Positions 1-5,319 of a DNA stretch of 7,868 nucleotides are shown one piece after another. Location: positions 1-7,868 of the forward strand of contig FR901489.1 in the NCBI GenBank assembly GCA_000438355.1, written 5' to 3'. The notes under the pieces are model-generated. The model was not told the origin of the DNA and searched no databases. It saw only the letters and a program-made list of their open reading frames with translations. The stretch is from Clostridium sp. CAG:273 (GTDB lineage Bacteria > Bacillota > Clostridia > TANB77 > CAG-508). Positions within the stretch are counted from its first letter, which is position 1. Each line of letters begins with the position of its first letter. A program made the translations under genes and the position numbers.

Positions 1-778
1 AATCAAAATTTGGATTAACCTTTGAAGTAGTTTTCTTTAAAGCTATTTCGATAATATCTAAAGAATAACTAAAATCTAAAACCCACTTTTCTACATAAGC
101 TCTTTCATATTGTGAAAGTTGTCTGTTTAAAGATAATTTTTTAGTAATAGATTTAATTATTACATTTATCTTTTCTTGTCTTTCATAGTAGTTGTCTAAA
201 TCAGAAAATGTTTTAATTTTATTACTTGCCCAAGCTTCTGCAACCGTTTGAATATAAGACCTATTTAAAGCTGCTTTATTAAAACAGTAATTAAATAAGG
301 CAATCATAACTTCTTCATCAAATCCGTATTTACTAAACCATAATTCTATATCCGGATACCAAGAAAGAGGCATTAAACCAGAAAAATATTTGTTATTTAT
401 GTATTCTATAGATTGAGCACGTTTCTGGTCTTCTACAGATTTTTGAAGTTGCTCAGCAGATAAAGAAGTTTTTGGTTTATAAAGTTTGTGAAGTTCAATT
501 TCTTGAAGATCATTTATAATATAACCTGTTGTCTTTTTTGTTAAAACACCAGCGTCTTCCCAATATTTTATACCATCTTGAATAACTTTAAGAGGCAAAA
601 CTAATTTTTTTGATAAATCATTTAACTTTATATCTTTATCATATTTAGATAAAAATAAAATATATAGATATATTTTAATGTAATCTCCATTTGCAGAAGA
701 TAAATATTCTGAAAAAAATATATCTGGTATTTGTGTATTAGAAAATAATGGTGCTTGAGCATTTTGTTCTAATTTCAT
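1..778 (-). CDS. DnaD-domain replication initiation protein (partial, C-terminus off the left edge)
   Basis: The minus strand is open from an ATG at 778 to the window edge, giving 259 residues with no stop. An AGGAGG box sits just upstream of the ATG and fixes the start. Residues about 1-95 look like the N-terminal winged-helix domain of DnaD/DnaB-type primosome proteins. Residues about 130-200 form a DnaD domain, including the YxxxVxxxW-like motif Y175 to W183 (YIQTVAEAW). A second DnaD-like repeat begins around residue 215 and is cut by the edge. Proteins of this family help load the replicative helicase at origins and restart sites. The gene lies 70 nt downstream of the secretion cluster and has its own possible promoter, so it may be a chromosomal gene rather than part of the element. 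In clostridia a DnaC-type loader often follows such a gene; that would lie outside the window. Confidence 0.85.
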   Translation of the reverse strand, partial: MKLEQNAQAPLFSNTQIPDIFFSEYLSSANGDYIKIYLYILFLSKYDKDIKLNDLSKKLVLPLKVIQDGIKYWEDAGVLTKKTTGYIINDLQEIELHKLYKPKTSLSAEQLQKSVEDQKRAQSIEYINNKYFSGLMPLSWYPDIELWFSKYGFDEEVMIALFNYCFNKAALNRSYIQTVAEAWASNKIKTFSDLDNYYERQEKINVIIKSITKKLSLNRQLSQYERAYVEKWVLDFSYSLDIIEIALKKTTSKVNPNFD

Positions 779-815
779 ATAATCTGCCTCCTAGTAACTT
801 ATATATAGAAATTAT

Positions 816-844
816 GGTATATAAATACTATATACAGTTTACAA
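816..844 (-). promoter_or_regulatory. Possible promoter with dyad operator upstream of the DnaD-like gene
   Basis: On the minus strand TTGTAA (844-839) is followed after 17 nt by TATACC (821-816), a weak -10 match. The spacer and -10 are covered by a perfect inverted repeat, GTATATA-5 nt-TATATAC (817-835), which looks like an operator. It shares the core TATATAGTATT with the dyad over the S24-type regulator promoter near 7389-7408. No clear terminator separates this region from the upstream secretion genes, so read-through is also possible. Confidence 0.4.
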
Positions 845-848
845 CAGA

Positions 849-1148
849 TTATATCATTTTCCGACTTTTTTTACAATACAAATATGATTTTGGTTTGAAA
901 ATAAATTTTGATATATAAATAACAATAGATATAATATTTTCGTGATTAAAACTGAAAATACTTAACAATAAAACAGGTAAACAAAATGTAACAAATATAA
1001 AAATTTTAAGATTAAGATTGGTAAATATTAAATTTATTAAACAAAAAACAAAAGCACACCAAATTATATTTAAAATTAAGACATTATATTCTATAATACC
1101 AAGAAACTTGCTTTTAAAACTATAATTTTGTGGAAAAATAAATTTCAT
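849..1148 (-). CDS. PrgI/VirB3-like inner-membrane component of a type IV secretion system
   Basis: This 99-residue protein has the PrgI layout. A short N-terminal segment (FPQNYSFKSKF) is followed by two adjacent hydrophobic helices at about residues 20-45 and 48-66. The family-like ending follows: a Glu (E70) in an ENIIS segment, then a basic FKPKSYLY stretch. PrgI-family proteins are the Gram-positive counterparts of VirB3 and sit in the membrane with the VirB4 ATPase. The ATG is preceded by AAGGAGG at 9 nt. It lies 62 nt downstream of the VirB6-like gene's shifted stop. In related conjugative elements the VirB4 ATPase gene normally comes next, but here the next gene is DnaD-like. Identification rests on shape, short motifs and context. 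Confidence 0.65.
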   Translation of the reverse strand: MKFIFPQNYSFKSKFLGIIEYNVLILNIIWCAFVFCLINLIFTNLNLKIFIFVTFCLPVLLLSIFSFNHENIISIVIYISKFIFKPKSYLYCKKSRKMI

Positions 1149-1210
1149 TAATAAAAACCTCCTTATGAATTATAGAGTTTATATATGGTATAAAGAAATA
1201 AATTTATATT

Positions 1211-1324
1211 TTATTTCATAATTAAACCTTTGGAAAAACTTAAATTATTACTAATATCTGTGCTAATTCCACCTATTAATTCTTTCATGTAAGAATTTGC
1301 TTTAATTAATGCATATATTCCACC
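1211..1324 (-). other. Out-of-frame C-terminal tail of the VirB6-like gene (frameshift at about 1323-1326)
   Basis: After the in-frame codons for Met-Tyr-Ile (1334-1326), skipping one base (the C read from position 1325) opens a frame from GGT at 1324 to a TAA at 1213-1211. It encodes 37 residues including KANSYMKELIGGIS. This tail resembles the conserved C-terminal end of Gram-positive TrbL/VirB6-type conjugation proteins. In the unshifted frame the protein ends seven codons later, at 1302, with an unrelated short tail. The lesion lies in a CCGG run, as expected for a one-base insertion or sequencing indel. A restored protein would have 292 residues. Confidence 0.7.
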
Positions 1325-2090
1325 GGATGTACATTAATTGTGAAAATATATCAGTGGTTTCAAAGTTGAATGTGAATATAACAATTAAAATAATTGCAAC
1401 TAATGACTGCAATAAAAATAATGAAATTATTGTGCGTAAATACATTTTAAAAAACCAAGAAGTAGAGCTATTAATAAGTGTCAAAATTGCAAAAGGAGTT
1501 ATTAATATAAAAACTTTTAACATAATATAACGCAAAGCATATGAAAATATTAAATTAAGCAAGCTAATAGAAGCAAAAGATTTTATAATTCCGTTAAAAG
1601 AAAATATATTAAAATTGTTATCTTCTGGAGAAATAGAAGCATTTAATTTATTTATTAATTGAGAAAAAGATATATTACAATTAAATATATTTTCTCCAAT
1701 TTCACGAATAGAAGAAGATAAAAACGAATTTATACTAATAAATTGTTCTAAAATAAAATAAGAGAAATTTATGCAAATACCAAAAATAATAATTTTAGAA
1801 ATAAATTGATAAGGTCTTTCTATTTGTAATCCAATATAATGAGAATATAGTAACCTAATTCCATAGTATAGTAAAAATCCTACTAAAAGGGAATTTACAA
1901 TTAATAATATTCCATTAGAAGAATTTGTACCAAAAACTTTTTGCATAAATGAATCACTTAATATATTACTATCTACAAAAACAATATCATCTAAAAAAGA
2001 ATAAATACTATTATCTATAGAAGAAAATAAAGTTTGAAAAATACTATTAATTGTTTTTATAATAACATCTGTTAAATTCATAGATTCCAA
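1302..2090 (-). CDS. VirB6/TrbL-like polytopic membrane protein, C-terminus frameshifted
   Basis: As read, this is a 262-residue protein with about five to six hydrophobic segments, at roughly residues 60-82, 96-117, 172-190, 190-208 and 217-243. This layout fits VirB6/TrbL-type channel proteins of Gram-positive conjugation systems, which form part of the inner-membrane pore. Context supports this: it lies between a VirB2-like gene and a PrgI-like gene. The start is best placed at TTG 2090, because GAGGTG lies 5 nt before it; the in-frame ATG at 2081 would leave a 14-nt gap. The gene begins 14 nt after the stop of the upstream gene, so the two are co-transcribed. The last seven residues are probably frameshift artefacts, and the likely original ending is in another frame at 1324-1211. 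The product may be non-functional, or the indel may be a sequence error. Confidence 0.65.
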   Translation of the reverse strand: MESMNLTDVIIKTINSIFQTLFSSIDNSIYSFLDDIVFVDSNILSDSFMQKVFGTNSSNGILLIVNSLLVGFLLYYGIRLLYSHYIGLQIERPYQFISKIIIFGICINFSYFILEQFISINSFLSSSIREIGENIFNCNISFSQLINKLNASISPEDNNFNIFSFNGIIKSFASISLLNLIFSYALRYIMLKVFILITPFAILTLINSSTSWFFKMYLRTIISLFLLQSLVAIILIVIFTFNFETTDIFSQLMYIRWNICIN

Positions 2091-2095
2091 AATAT

Positions 2096-2101
2096 CACCT
2101 C
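2096..2101 (-). promoter_or_regulatory. Ribosome binding site choosing a TTG start for the VirB6-like gene
   Basis: GAGGTG on the minus strand lies 5 nt before TTG at 2090-2088 and 14 nt before the next ATG. The spacing favours the TTG. Confidence 0.6.
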
Positions 2102-2104
2102 ATT

Positions 2105-2467
2105 TTATCCTACAAGACTTTTAATTGCAGATAAAATTAATTGAATAGCTAAAATAAAAGCATAAGAAAATAAACTTCCTCTAATTAATTTTTTTGCAGT
2201 ACGGATTCTTTCCTCATCACCAAAACTAAATTTCTTCATAAAAACACCTATGCCGACGGCAACTGCAGCAGCTGGTGTTGCAAGTTTTATAAGCCAATCT
2301 GTAATATTATTAAAAGCATCGTTTAATTTGTTAACCAGTTTAGGAGTCGCAGCAAAAGTAAAGCTTGGAAATACAAAAGATAAGATAAAATAAAAGATTA
2401 AAATAAATATTAATAATTTAAAGTAAATGTTATTTCTTGATAGAATTTTTTTATTAAATTTAAACAT
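2105..2467 (-). CDS. VirB2-like pilin / small conjugation membrane protein candidate
   Basis: The protein is 120 residues long. Residues 1-39 look like a long signal peptide: a basic start, a hydrophobic core at 17-34, and a possible cleavage site after FTFA at 39. The mature part has a short linker, then an Ala/Gly-rich membrane helix at about 60-77 (ATPAAAVAVGIGVFM). A charged loop with two Glu and several Arg/Lys follows (83-96), then a second helix at about 98-118. Signal peptide, two helices and a polar loop is the VirB2/TrbC pilin plan, and the position between VirD4 and VirB6 is where small pilin-like or Maff2-type proteins sit in Gram-positive conjugative elements. It starts at an ATG with AGGTGAT upstream. 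Family assignment is by architecture and context; it could be another small secretion-system subunit. Confidence 0.55.
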   Translation of the reverse strand: MFKFNKKILSRNNIYFKLLIFILIFYFILSFVFPSFTFAATPKLVNKLNDAFNNITDWLIKLATPAAAVAVGIGVFMKKFSFGDEERIRTAKKLIRGSLFSYAFILAIQLILSAIKSLVG

Positions 2468-2522
2468 AAAATCACCTTTTTATAAAAATTTAGGATTTAA
2501 ATGGTACCCATAAACCAGATAT

Positions 2523-4265
2523 TTAGAACTTTTTAAAATAAGGAAATAATTTAATTTTTTGAGGTGTTAAAATTTTATTACCATCTGATAAAAAAGAAAG
2601 ACAAGTAAAGTTTTCTAGTTTTTGTGTAAAAAAGTTTGTATCATAAATAAAATCATATTGAAGGTATGTATTTAAACTCTCAGAAATATTAGAATCTTTA
2701 GAATTTAACGAATTAGAAAAATAGCTATAATTTGTAGTTTTGGCATTTTCAGATATACTTTTTGATATTTTTTCTTTATCTTCTTTTCCAATTTGCTTTT
2801 GAGCACTTTCTATAGTAAATATGTCGTCAGTTCTAAACCATAATTTATTAACCAGGTTTTGAATAATAACTTTTACAGCAGATTCATTATTTATGGTATT
2901 TAACAAAGAAGAGTAACTTTGTGTAGCAACAATGTTTATACATTTGGATTCTCTACTTTGCGCAAAAAAGTTAGCGTCAGATATAGTACAATATTCATGA
3001 TATTCATCGGAAATAAATGCAATAGACCTCTCATTTTCCATATTACATTTAGATAAACGCATTAAAGCTTCTGTTTGAAAGTCCAATTTTAAATATGTTG
3101 CTATTATCTTTGATAAATCTGTATATTCACTTATATTCATATTTAAAACTACAATTTTTCCGCTATTTACAACATCTTCAAAACCAAAGAAATTTAATTC
3201 ATTTTCATTGGGACAAAATGTGCTGTGTACTTTATAGTCAGAAACAAATGTATTTGTTATTCTGGTAATTTCAGATTTTAAAATGGATTTAGTACGTGAA
3301 TCTAAGTTATTGTATTCTTTTTCGAAAAAATTAAGAGCAGTAAGCAAATTGTAAATATCTTCTCTATTTAATTTATTTAAGATAAAAAGTTCTCGTAAAT
3401 ATTTGACTTTTTCTAAATAATAATTGTCTATCGTAACTAATTTATGGATTTCTTCAAATGTAACATAATTATTGTTATATAATCTGCATAATTTAATGCA
3501 CTCTGTTAAAACTTGTTCACATTTATCTATCCAAAAACTTTCAGAATTATTAGGCGAAAATAATAATAAAATTGTTTTTAATCTATTTGCTAGTACAGAT
3601 GCTTTTAAATTTGGCTTATGTAAAGGATTATATTTATAATATCCGCCTAGTTCTAATACAATTAAATCTTGTTCCCTATTTTCATTTTCTACAAATTCTT
3701 TTACTTTTTTATAATAATTACCTTTTACGTCCAAAATTAACATGCCCATCTTTGTTTCTGAATCTTTAGAATTATAAGAGATAAGTTGCTTAGTAAAAGG
3801 ATACATTGCGCTACTAGTTTTTCCAGTGCCAATAGTACCTGTGATTAAAATATTTTGATACAACGACTTTTCATCAATAATAATATTTTGGGACTTTTCA
3901 TTTTCACCAATTAATAAGAAAAGACCAGATTTTTTATTTTCTATTAAGCATGGAAAAGAAAAATGCTTTACAATAATATGTTTATTTTTATGTTTTTCTT
4001 TTGGATTTTTCATAAATGCTTTCGAGAATATATTTAATATGATAGTATAAAGAAAATTAAATATAAATAAAGATGAACCTACAAAAGATATTATAAAAAC
4101 TATTTTTATGTAGTGCCATAATACAGGTTGCTCTTTACAAATATCGAAATTTCTTAAACCGTAATCTATAATAATAGAATTACTTTGAAAAATAGGGGAG
4201 AAAATATACCAACCAAGTAAGCAAAAAACAAATGAAAAAATAAGAATAAAAACAATACGTTTAAT
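2523..4265 (-). CDS. VirD4/TcpA-type coupling ATPase, starting at a non-canonical ATT codon
   Basis: This is a type IV coupling protein, the membrane ATPase that brings DNA or protein substrates to the secretion channel. Read from ATT 4265 it has 580 residues. Two membrane helices lie at about residues 3-25 and 52-78, followed by a cytosolic motor domain. Walker A is GTIGTGKT (143-150), Walker B is IAFISDE ending at D420-E421, and a QSRESK motif (436-441) precedes IVATQSYSS. From the first ATG (4013) the protein would be 496 residues and would lose both helices, yet the frame is open upstream through them. AGGAGG lies 7 nt before the ATT, and no ATG, GTG or TTG in frame fits that site. The start may be a mutated ATG, a true rare start, or a base error. 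The gene is 46 nt downstream of the small membrane protein gene and 55 nt upstream of the VirB2-like gene. Confidence 0.8.
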   Translation of the reverse strand: MKRIVFILIFSFVFCLLGWYIFSPIFQSNSIIIDYGLRNFDICKEQPVLWHYIKIVFIISFVGSSLFIFNFLYTIILNIFSKAFMKNPKEKHKNKHIIVKHFSFPCLIENKKSGLFLLIGENEKSQNIIIDEKSLYQNILITGTIGTGKTSSAMYPFTKQLISYNSKDSETKMGMLILDVKGNYYKKVKEFVENENREQDLIVLELGGYYKYNPLHKPNLKASVLANRLKTILLLFSPNNSESFWIDKCEQVLTECIKLCRLYNNNYVTFEEIHKLVTIDNYYLEKVKYLRELFILNKLNREDIYNLLTALNFFEKEYNNLDSRTKSILKSEITRITNTFVSDYKVHSTFCPNENELNFFGFEDVVNSGKIVVLNMNISEYTDLSKIIATYLKLDFQTEALMRLSKCNMENERSIAFISDEYHEYCTISDANFFAQSRESKCINIVATQSYSSLLNTINNESAVKVIIQNLVNKLWFRTDDIFTIESAQKQIGKEDKEKISKSISENAKTTNYSYFSNSLNSKDSNISESLNTYLQYDFIYDTNFFTQKLENFTCLSFLSDGNKILTPQKIKLFPYFKKF

Positions 4266-4272
4266 AAAAAGA

Positions 4273-4278
4273 CCTCCT
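4273..4278 (-). promoter_or_regulatory. AGGAGG ribosome binding site for the ATT-initiated VirD4 gene
   Basis: A perfect AGGAGG on the minus strand is followed by 7 nt and then ATT at 4265-4263, in frame with the full VirD4 reading frame. It decides the start of that gene. Confidence 0.75.
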
Positions 4279-4311
4279 AGATATTTTATTATGTTTATTA
4301 ATTAAAATGGG

Positions 4312-4464
4312 CTATTTTTTATTGAAAAAATCATTCTTTTTTAAATTTAGTTTATAACCTTGTTGATTTCTAAAAACTTTATTATCAAAAAACAAATAAA
4401 TTGAATAGAAAAAGATAAATGAATTAATAATAAGTACAATAAAGAAAAAATCAATTAAATTTAT
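4312..4464 (-). CDS. Small membrane protein, first gene of the secretion operon, apparent ATA start
   Basis: I do not recognise this family. From ATA at 4464 it encodes 50 residues: one hydrophobic helix at about residues 3-26, then a basic tail ending in FNKK. An in-frame ATG at 4494 would add ten residues. However, that ATG overlaps the -10 box of the operon promoter, so it should lie upstream of the transcript start, and it has no ribosome binding site. An AAAAGGAGGT box instead sits 7 nt before ATA, the same geometry as for VirD4's ATT. Being first in the operon and membrane-bound, it may be an accessory subunit of the secretion machine; this is inference. A short non-coding leader is the alternative, though the good ribosome binding site and hydrophobic product argue for a gene. 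Confidence 0.5.
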   Translation of the reverse strand: MNLIDFFFIVLIINSFIFFYSIYLFFDNKVFRNQQGYKLNLKKNDFFNKK

Positions 4465-4470
4465 AACAAA

Positions 4471-4480
4471 ACCTCCTTTT
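4471..4480 (-). promoter_or_regulatory. Strong ribosome binding site before an ATA codon
   Basis: AAAAGGAGGT on the minus strand, with 7 nt between its AGGAGG and ATA at 4464-4462. It lies downstream of the predicted transcript start, unlike the ATG at 4494. Confidence 0.6.
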
Positions 4481-4492
4481 ACAATTTTTACC

Positions 4493-4521
4493 ATAATATA
4501 ATAAAAAAATGATTTTGTCTA
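4493..4521 (-). promoter_or_regulatory. Promoter of the secretion operon
   Basis: On the minus strand TAGACA (4521-4516) and TATTAT (4498-4493) are separated by 17 nt. Transcription would start near 4486, just upstream of the ribosome binding site at 4480. Its -35 box overlaps the -35 box of the divergent promoter at 4515-4543. Confidence 0.6.
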
Positions 4522-4543
4522 TACTTTTTTTAAAAAATATGAT
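4515..4543 (+). promoter_or_regulatory. Divergent promoter toward the DUF1858 gene
   Basis: TTGTCT (4515-4520) and TATGAT (4538-4543) are spaced by 17 nt. Five bases of its -35 are shared with the oppositely directed secretion-operon promoter. The 5' leader would be about 85 nt. Confidence 0.45.
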
Positions 4544-4577
4544 AAAATAATAAAAATTTTTCATAAAGGAAAATTAA

Positions 4578-4605
4578 TTGCAAAAAAGTTTTATAACTTT
4601 ATAAA
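4578..4605 (+). promoter_or_regulatory. Second possible promoter of the DUF1858 gene
   Basis: TTGCAA (4578-4583) and TATAAA (4600-4605) are spaced by 16 nt and lie close to the gene's ribosome binding site (AAAGGA, ending at 4624). Confidence 0.45.
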
Positions 4606-4636
4606 TAAAAAAACATAGAAAGGAATGAAAATTATT

Positions 4637-4822
4637 ATGAAAATAGAAAAAACAACTACAATTGGTGAAATATTAGAAAAGGCACCAGAAAAAGCAGACT
4701 TATTATTGGAAGCAGGAATGCACTGCCTAGGATGTCCAGCATCTCAAATGGAAACTTTAGAAGAAGCTTGTGAAGTACATGGAATAGATGCAGACGAGCT
4801 AGTAGAAAAATTAAATAAATAA
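4637..4822 (+). CDS. DUF1858 small CxxC disulfide protein
   Basis: This is a 61-residue protein of the DUF1858 / hybrid-cluster-protein-associated disulfide family. It has the typical TIGEILEKAP start, the LLLEAGMHCLGCPAS core with the redox CxxC pair (C30 and C33), then an acidic ETLEEACEVHG helix with a further Cys. Members are thought to be small cytosolic redox proteins of anaerobes, some encoded near hybrid cluster proteins; the exact role is unknown. The start is taken at the ATG at 4637: an upstream in-frame ATG at 4625 directly abuts the AAAGGA box, too close for initiation, and the shorter form matches usual family length. No hybrid-cluster protein gene is nearby. It is divergent from the secretion operon and ends before a large hairpin at 4859-4899. 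Confidence 0.85.
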   Translation: MKIEKTTTIGEILEKAPEKADLLLEAGMHCLGCPASQMETLEEACEVHGIDADELVEKLNK

Positions 4823-4858
4823 TAAAATTATTATAGTTTTTCACAGTAAAAATGATAA

Positions 4859-4899
4859 ATTTGAGAATTTAATAAAAATATTTTATTAAATTCTCAAAT
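4859..4899 (+). terminator. Long perfect hairpin after the DUF1858 gene
   Basis: Arms of 19 bp (4859-4877 and 4881-4899) pair perfectly around a 3-nt ATA loop. The position, 36 nt after the stop codon, suggests a terminator. The stem is very AT-rich and no clean T-run follows, so it could instead be a transcript-stabilising hairpin or an insulating structure before the tRNA promoter, which begins 5 nt later. Confidence 0.55.
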
Positions 4900-4904
4900 A
4901 ATTG

Positions 4905-4933
4905 TTGACAAATAAAGAAAAATAGGTTAAAAT
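4905..4933 (+). promoter_or_regulatory. Promoter of the tRNA operon
   Basis: A consensus TTGACA (4905-4910) is followed after exactly 17 nt by TAAAAT (4928-4933), with transcription expected near 4940. This is the strongest promoter match in the window, as expected for tRNA genes. Confidence 0.8.
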
Positions 4934-4942
4934 AAATTCTGC

Positions 4943-4966
4943 ATTTGTTACTAAGGTGTAACAAAT
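4943..4966 (+). repeat. Inverted repeat in the tRNA-operon leader
   Basis: ATTTGTTAC (4943-4951) and GTAACAAAT (4958-4966) are perfect 9-bp arms around a 6-nt loop, between the expected transcript start and the first tRNA base at 4971. It could be a leader hairpin marking an RNase cut site for tRNA 5' maturation, or a protein-binding dyad. Confidence 0.55.
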
Positions 4967-4970
4967 ATCT

Positions 4971-5046
4971 GGGTCATTAGCTCAGGTGGTAGAGCACTTG
5001 ACTTTTAATCAAGTTGTCCGCGGTTCGAGTCCGCGATGGCTCACCA
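4971..5046 (+). tRNA. tRNA-Lys (anticodon UUU)
   Basis: A 76-nt cloverleaf with encoded CCA. The acceptor stem GGGTCAT/ATGGCTC pairs with two G-U pairs. The anticodon stem is CTTGA/TCAAG around a CTTTTAA loop, giving UUU. The T arm is CCGCG-GTTCGAGT-CGCGG-like and intact. First gene of the tRNA operon. Confidence 0.96.
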
Positions 5047-5097
5047 GATTTTAGGGTTTAATTAATATATACTAGTTAAATCCTAAACTTTATTTAA

Positions 5098-5172
5098 GGC
5101 CCCGTGGTCAAGCGGTTAAGACATCGCCCTTTCACGGCGGAGACATGGGTTCGATTCCCGTCGGGGTCACCA
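5098..5172 (+). tRNA. tRNA-Glu (anticodon UUC)
   Basis: A 75-nt cloverleaf with encoded CCA. The acceptor stem is GGCCCCG/CGGGGTC, and the anticodon loop CTTTCAC gives UUC. It lies 51 nt after tRNA-Lys; that spacer is AT-rich and has no evident promoter or terminator. Confidence 0.96.
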
Positions 5173-5175
5173 AAT

Positions 5176-5251
<76 letters not shown>

Positions 5252-5259
5252 ATAATTAC

Positions 5260-5292
5260 GAAGAACTGGAATTTCTAGTTCTTCTTTTTTTT
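5260..5292 (+). terminator. Intrinsic terminator of the tRNA operon
   Basis: GAAGAACT (5260-5267) pairs with AGTTCTTC (5277-5284), and the stem can extend by a G-U and a G-C pair. Eight T residues (5285-5292) follow. It begins 8 nt after tRNA-Thr and ends only 27 nt before the fabG-like start codon. Confidence 0.85.
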
Positions 5293-5319
5293 CAACATAT
5301 AAGGGGGCGAATTTAAATA

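Noticed and set aside
1320..1334. Programmed +1 frameshift in the VirB6-like gene
   Set aside because: The Ile tRNA reading ATC could not re-pair with TCC after a +1 slip, and no stimulatory signal is evident; an indel is simpler.
1309..1530. Plus-strand open frame of 73 codons inside the VirB6-like gene
   Set aside because: It is antisense to a membrane protein with clear hydrophobic layout, has no ribosome binding site and reads as low-complexity sequence.
3572..3769. Plus-strand open frame of 65 codons inside the VirD4 gene
   Set aside because: Antisense to the coupling ATPase motor domain; its hydrophobic look is the mirror of Lys/Asn-rich codons. No ribosome binding site.
4492..4494. 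ATG as the start of the small membrane protein
   Set aside because: It overlaps the -10 box of the operon promoter and has no ribosome binding site, while a strong one lies downstream of it.
4656..4844. Minus-strand open frame of 62 codons over the DUF1858 gene
   Set aside because: The plus strand encodes a recognisable CxxC family there; the minus frame is a shadow.
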